NCBI RefSeq assembly: GCF_001577265.1
Contig: NZ_CP014517.1
Coordinates: forward strand, 1,665,001 to 1,729,000
DNA from: Variovorax sp. PAMC 28711
GTDB lineage: Bacteria > Pseudomonadota > Gammaproteobacteria > Burkholderiales > Burkholderiaceae_C
Length of the DNA: 64,000 bases
Direction: 5' to 3'
The notes under the pieces are model-generated. The model was not told the DNA's origin. It saw only the letters and a program-made list of their open reading frames with translations, and made no database searches. Within the stretch, counting starts at the first letter, position 1; each line of letters opens with the position of its first letter. The position numbers and the translations under genes were made by a program. Positions 60,900-64,000 of the stretch are shown here, in pieces.

Positions 60900-63530
60900 T
60901 CACAACGGCGGCAGCGGCCGCGAGGGCTTGCGCTCGCGGCGCGGCTTGCCGGCGCGGGCGGCACCGCCGCGCTCCGGCGCACCTTCCTGCCCGAACGCGA
61001 GCGTGTTCTTGACCGCGTCGACACCGCCCGCCGGCACCGCGCCACCCGCGGCTTTTTCGAGTTGGTCAACCATGCGCGCGATGCGATCGGCCACGCTTTC
61101 GTTGGTCAGCTTTTCGCGAAAGCGCTCGATCATCAGCGGGAACGCGAACGGCGTCGGCCGCGCGAGGGCCTGCACCACGAGCCCCTGCGACGCGATGCGC
61201 GCGAGGCTCGCGCGCAGGCGCCCGATCTCCAGCTCCTGCGCCAGCAATTCCTCCTCGGCCTGTAGCAACAACCGGTTCTGCGGGTCGTACTTGCGGAACA
61301 CCTCCCAGAACAGCGACGACGACGCCTGCAGCTGCTTGTTGCTGCGCTTCTCGCCGGGATAGCCCTGGAAGATCAGCCCCGACACGCGCGCGATTTCGCG
61401 AAACCGCCGTTGCGCCAGCTCGCCGGCGTTCAGGCTCTCCAGCACCTCGTGCAGCAACCTCGATTCGTCGACCGGCGCCAGCACTTGCGGCAGCAACGTC
61501 GGCCAGTCGACTTCGGTGGCGCTGAGCAGCTCGAATCCGTAGTCGTTCACCGCGATCGAGAAGGTGCGCGGTGCATGTTGAGCCACTCGCCAGGCGATCA
61601 GGCTGGCCAGCCCGAGGTGCACATGGCGGCCCGCGAACGGATAGAGAAACAGGTGCGAACCTTCGCGCGTCTTCAGCACTTCGGCCAGCAGGGTTTGCGG
61701 CGTCGGCAAGGCCGACCACTGCTGCTGGATTTCAAGCAGCGGCCGCACGCATTGCAGTTCGGGCGAGTCGTACTTGCCCTCGCCGGCCAGCGCCAGCTGC
61801 TGCACGACCGCGTCGGCCAGCGTGGTCGAGAGCGGCATGCGTCCGCCGTTCCAGCGCGGCACCGCCGGGCGCTTGCCCGAGGCGCGGCGCACCCATGCCG
61901 TCATCTCGCGGATGCGCACGAGCTCGAGCAGCCGGCCGCCGAAGAGGAAGCAGTCGCCCGGCTTCATGCGCGCGGCAAAACTCTCTTCGACGGTGCCGAT
62001 TTTCGTGCCGCCGACGTACTGCACCGCCATGCTCGCGTCGCTCACGATGGTGCCGATGTTCATGCGATGGCGGCGCGCCAGCCGCGCATCGGGCACGCGC
62101 CACACGCCTTCGGCATCGGGCACTGCGCGCTGGTAGTCGGGGTAGGCCGCGAGCGACGCGCCGCCCTGCCGCACGAAACCCAGACACCAGTCCCAGCTGT
62201 CCTGAGACAGCTTCGCATAGGCCGCCGTGCTGCGCACTTCGTCGTACAGGTCGTCGGGCAGGAAGCCGCCGCCCAGCGCGACGGTGACGAGGTGCTGCAC
62301 CAGCACGTCGAGCGGTTGCTCGGGCGTGCTGCGCGCCTCGATGTGGCCGGCCGCGATGGCGTCGCGCGCCGCAGCGCCCTCCACCATCTCGATGCTGTGC
62401 GTCGGCACGAGCGTGATGCGCGACGGCCGCCCCGGCGCATGGCCCGAGCGTCCCGCGCGCTGCAGCAGGCGCGCGACGCCTTTCGGCGAGCCGATCTGCA
62501 ACACGCGCTCCACCGGCAGGAAGTCGACGCCCAGGTCGAGGCTCGACGTGCACACTACCGCGCGCAGCTCACCGCTCTTGAGCCCCGCCTCGACCCACTC
62601 GCGCACCGCACGGTCGAGCGAGCCGTGGTGCAGCGCGATGAGGCCGGCCCACTCGGGCTTGGCTTCGAGGATCGCCTGGTACCAGATCTCCGACTGCGAC
62701 CGCGTGTTGGTGAAGACCAGCGTCGTCTTGCTCGAAGCGATCTCCTCGATCACCTGCGGCAGCATCGTGAGCCCGAGATGCCCGCCCCACGGAAAGCGCT
62801 CGGCACGTCCGGGCAGCAGCGAATCGATCACCAGCTGCTTCGGCACCGCGCCCTGCACCATCGTGCCCGCCGTGCTGCCGAGCAGCGTGCGCATCGCATC
62901 GTTCAGGTTGCCGAGCGTGGCCGACATGCCCCACACGCACAACGCCGGGCTCCATCGCCGCAGCCGTGCCAGCGCCAGCTGCACCTGCACGCCGCGCTTA
63001 TTGCCGAGCAGCTCGTGCCACTCGTCGACCACCACCATCTTCACCGTGCCGAGCACCTCGCTTGCGTCGGCGCGCGAGAGCAGCACCGACAGGCTCTCGG
63101 GCGTGGTCACCAGCACGGTGGGCAGACGCGCGTTCTGCGCACTGCGCTCGGCCGAAGGTGTGTCGCCGCTGCGCGCGCCAGCGGACCAGTCGGGCGCGAG
63201 CGATTCAAGGGGCTGCTGCAGCGCGCGCAGCGTGTCGGCCGCGAGCGCACGCATCGGCGTGATCCAGAGGACGGTGAGGGGCGGCGCGGTTTTTCGTGCC
63301 GGTGCCCGCGCGGACGCATCCTTGGTCGCGGACTTTTTCGGCTTGGCGGTTTTGGGCGGCACGGCGAATGCGAGCAGCGCGCCGAGCCAGACCGCATAGG
63401 TCTTGCCCGCGCCCGTGGTGGCGTGGAGCAGGCCGGATTCGCCGGCCGCGATGGCCTTCCAGACGTCGCGCTGGAACTTGAAGGGTTTCCAGCTTCGGGA
63501 TTGGAACCAGTCAGCTAGGCGGCGGTGCAT
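60900..63530 (-). CDS. Lhr-type ligase-associated DNA damage response helicase
   Basis: An 876-residue superfamily 2 helicase. [20 protein letters not shown] holds Walker A (residues 37-44), [16 protein letters not shown] is the DEVH-type box with Trp, [20 protein letters not shown] and [16 protein letters not shown] are motifs V and VI. The winged-helix and DUF4011-like C-terminal region of Lhr-core proteins follows. This is the bacterial Lhr subgroup encoded with PdeM, an exonuclease and an ATP-dependent ligase. The usual upstream exonuclease and ligase genes are not within the 470 bases before it. An insert rich in Lys/Ala ([20 protein letters not shown]) splits the N-terminal region. Confidence 0.93.
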   Translation of the reverse strand: MHRRLADWFQSRSWKPFKFQRDVWKAIAAGESGLLHATTGAGKTYAVWLGALLAFAVPPKTAKPKKSATKDASARAPARKTAPPLTVLWITPMRALAADTLRALQQPLESLAPDWSAGARSGDTPSAERSAQNARLPTVLVTTPESLSVLLSRADASEVLGTVKMVVVDEWHELLGNKRGVQVQLALARLRRWSPALCVWGMSATLGNLNDAMRTLLGSTAGTMVQGAVPKQLVIDSLLPGRAERFPWGGHLGLTMLPQVIEEIASSKTTLVFTNTRSQSEIWYQAILEAKPEWAGLIALHHGSLDRAVREWVEAGLKSGELRAVVCTSSLDLGVDFLPVERVLQIGSPKGVARLLQRAGRSGHAPGRPSRITLVPTHSIEMVEGAAARDAIAAGHIEARSTPEQPLDVLVQHLVTVALGGGFLPDDLYDEVRSTAAYAKLSQDSWDWCLGFVRQGGASLAAYPDYQRAVPDAEGVWRVPDARLARRHRMNIGTIVSDASMAVQYVGGTKIGTVEESFAARMKPGDCFLFGGRLLELVRIREMTAWVRRASGKRPAVPRWNGGRMPLSTTLADAVVQQLALAGEGKYDSPELQCVRPLLEIQQQWSALPTPQTLLAEVLKTREGSHLFLYPFAGRHVHLGLASLIAWRVAQHAPRTFSIAVNDYGFELLSATEVDWPTLLPQVLAPVDESRLLHEVLESLNAGELAQRRFREIARVSGLIFQGYPGEKRSNKQLQASSSLFWEVFRKYDPQNRLLLQAEEELLAQELEIGRLRASLARIASQGLVVQALARPTPFAFPLMIERFREKLTNESVADRIARMVDQLEKAAGGAVPAGGVDAVKNTLAFGQEGAPERGGAARAGKPRRERKPSRPLPPL

Positions 63531-63663
63531 GCTGTGTTGTGAGTGGCATGTTCATCATTCGAAGCATTCGGACACCCATTCCGGCACTCGCGGTCGGTCG
63601 CCACGACCAATTCGCGTGGGCCATCAACTTGCCGACGGTGACCCTCTGCATTCAGCCGACAGT

Positions 63664-63816
63664 TCACCATCTCTGCACCAGCTTTTGATAAGCCTCGTCG
63701 AGACTTCTTGAAAACACCTTTGTGTTGGCCACAAGATGCTTCTTTTCGCCGTAGATTGATTCGTAGTCGATCTCGACGTCGATGCGCTTGCCGGCAATGA
63801 GTTTGACGAGTTCCAT
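63664..63816 (-). CDS. Possible 50-residue protein
   Basis: The frame encodes MELVKLIAGKRIDVEIDYES and ends DEAYQKLVQRW, a plausible charged soluble protein. AAGG lies seven bases before the ATG. Codon use is unlike the neighbours because the DNA is near 50 percent GC. I recognise no family. It could be a real small gene, or a remnant of one, of transferred origin. Confidence 0.4.
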   Translation of the reverse strand: MELVKLIAGKRIDVEIDYESIYGEKKHLVANTKVFSRSLDEAYQKLVQRW

Positions 63817-63968
63817 AGAGCAACCTTCAGCATTTTGCATCCTGGGTCTGTGGCGATGCAGAGATCGACACCGGCACATCGGCGCAGGTGCCGGGACGGA
63901 GCGCTCCAGCGCGGCTTCGGGCAGAGGCCGGGTGATCGCCAGGTCTTCCAGCGGGGAGTTATTCTGAA

Positions 63969-63983
63969 AACTACAACGTAGTT
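63969..63983. promoter_or_regulatory. Palindrome upstream of a gene start at the window end
   Basis: AACTAC, AAC, GTAGTT is a perfect 6-bp inverted repeat 11 bases before an ATG at 63995. TAAACT at 63983-63988 could be a -10 box. A dyad this close to a start suggests an autoregulated gene, such as an antitoxin or small regulator, but the gene itself is cut off. Confidence 0.4.
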
Positions 63984-64000
63984 AAACTATCGACATGAGC

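Larger units (their letters stand above)
63531..64000. other. Less GC-rich junction region without a clear long gene
   Basis: This stretch is mostly non-coding as far as I can tell. Positions about 63640-63840 are near 50 percent GC, well below the rest of the window. It holds one small minus-strand candidate gene (63664-63816), a palindrome (63969-63983) and a possible plus-strand start ATG at 63995 cut by the window end. The region 63840-63960 shows no feature I can support. Confidence 0.6.

Noticed and set aside
61410..63518. Plus-strand open frame of about 700 codons opposite the Lhr helicase
   Set aside because: Antisense to a gene with a full set of helicase motifs; translation is low-complexity.
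63515..63823. Other overlapping small frames around the helicase start, both strands
   Set aside because: Arg/Cys-rich translations with no ribosome site; only 63664-63816 reads like a protein.
1..64000. CRISPR arrays, insertion sequences, prophage genes, rRNA
   Set aside because: I found no spaced direct repeats, transposase, integrase or phage structural motifs, and no rRNA-like sequence.

Overview
The window is high-GC DNA (roughly two thirds G+C by eye) from an aerobic, free-living betaproteobacterium. Gene content and protein style point to the Comamonadaceae, most like Variovorax or a close relative: Bug-type solute receptors beside CaiB/BaiF CoA-transferases, a divergent putA/Lrp pair, pilT-pilU beside yggS, an rsmI/yraN/diaA/dolP block, phasins and a wax-ester synthase. 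It is chromosomal and densely coding. I see no rRNA, CRISPR array, transposase or prophage; one tRNA is present.

Layout. 1-300: edge of a frameshifted AbrB-type membrane protein. 0.3-6 kb: ChaN-like lipoprotein, class III aminotransferase, and a tightly coupled purU-glcD-lrgA-lrgB operon. 6-13 kb: a small YXWXGXW protein, an SGNH hydrolase, then an acyl-CoA ligase/single-chain acyl-CoA carboxylase operon. 12.8-16.8 kb: a TetR regulator followed by a CYP102 (P450-reductase fusion) gene. 16.8-19 kb: mntP under a yybP-ykoY manganese riboswitch, and a degenerate phosphoethanolamine-transferase-like protein. 19-23.3 kb: a storage-lipid cluster (alpha/beta hydrolase, TetR, two phasins, WS/DGAT acyltransferase) in which three proteins carry Lys/Ala/Pro-rich basic segments. 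23.4-30.8 kb: arginase, a receiver-only regulator, glutamate dehydrogenase, PutA and its Lrp-type regulator. Together these form an arginine/proline to glutamate to 2-oxoglutarate route.

30.8-39.6 kb: a LysR-controlled catabolic operon (acyl-CoA dehydrogenase, two Bug receptors, two CaiB/BaiF CoA-transferases flanking a PaaI thioesterase, XRE-cupin regulator, GNAT). 39.6-42.6 kb: yggS divergent from pilT-pilU (twitching motility). 42.6-47.2 kb: a 3-hydroxyisobutyrate-dehydrogenase-like enzyme, the dolP-SIS-yraN/rsmI block, a GST and tRNA-Arg(CCG). 47.2-54 kb: an AcrR-type repressor, its operator and a complete tripartite RND efflux pump. 54-59 kb: cytochrome c5-type protein, hydrolases, and a LemA-TPM-TPM cluster. 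59-63.5 kb: cyclic-nucleotide-binding protein, PdeM phosphoesterase, a small membrane protein and an Lhr-type helicase (ligase-associated DNA repair set). The last 470 bases are less GC-rich, look like a junction, and carry a palindrome just before the window end.

The most interesting items are the purU-glcD-lrgAB operon (a bacterial parallel to plant photorespiratory genes), the storage-lipid cluster with histone-like tails including one on the acyltransferase itself, and the ligase/carboxylase/CYP102 fatty-acid locus. Next come several regulatory palindromes and proteins that have lost hallmark catalytic residues.
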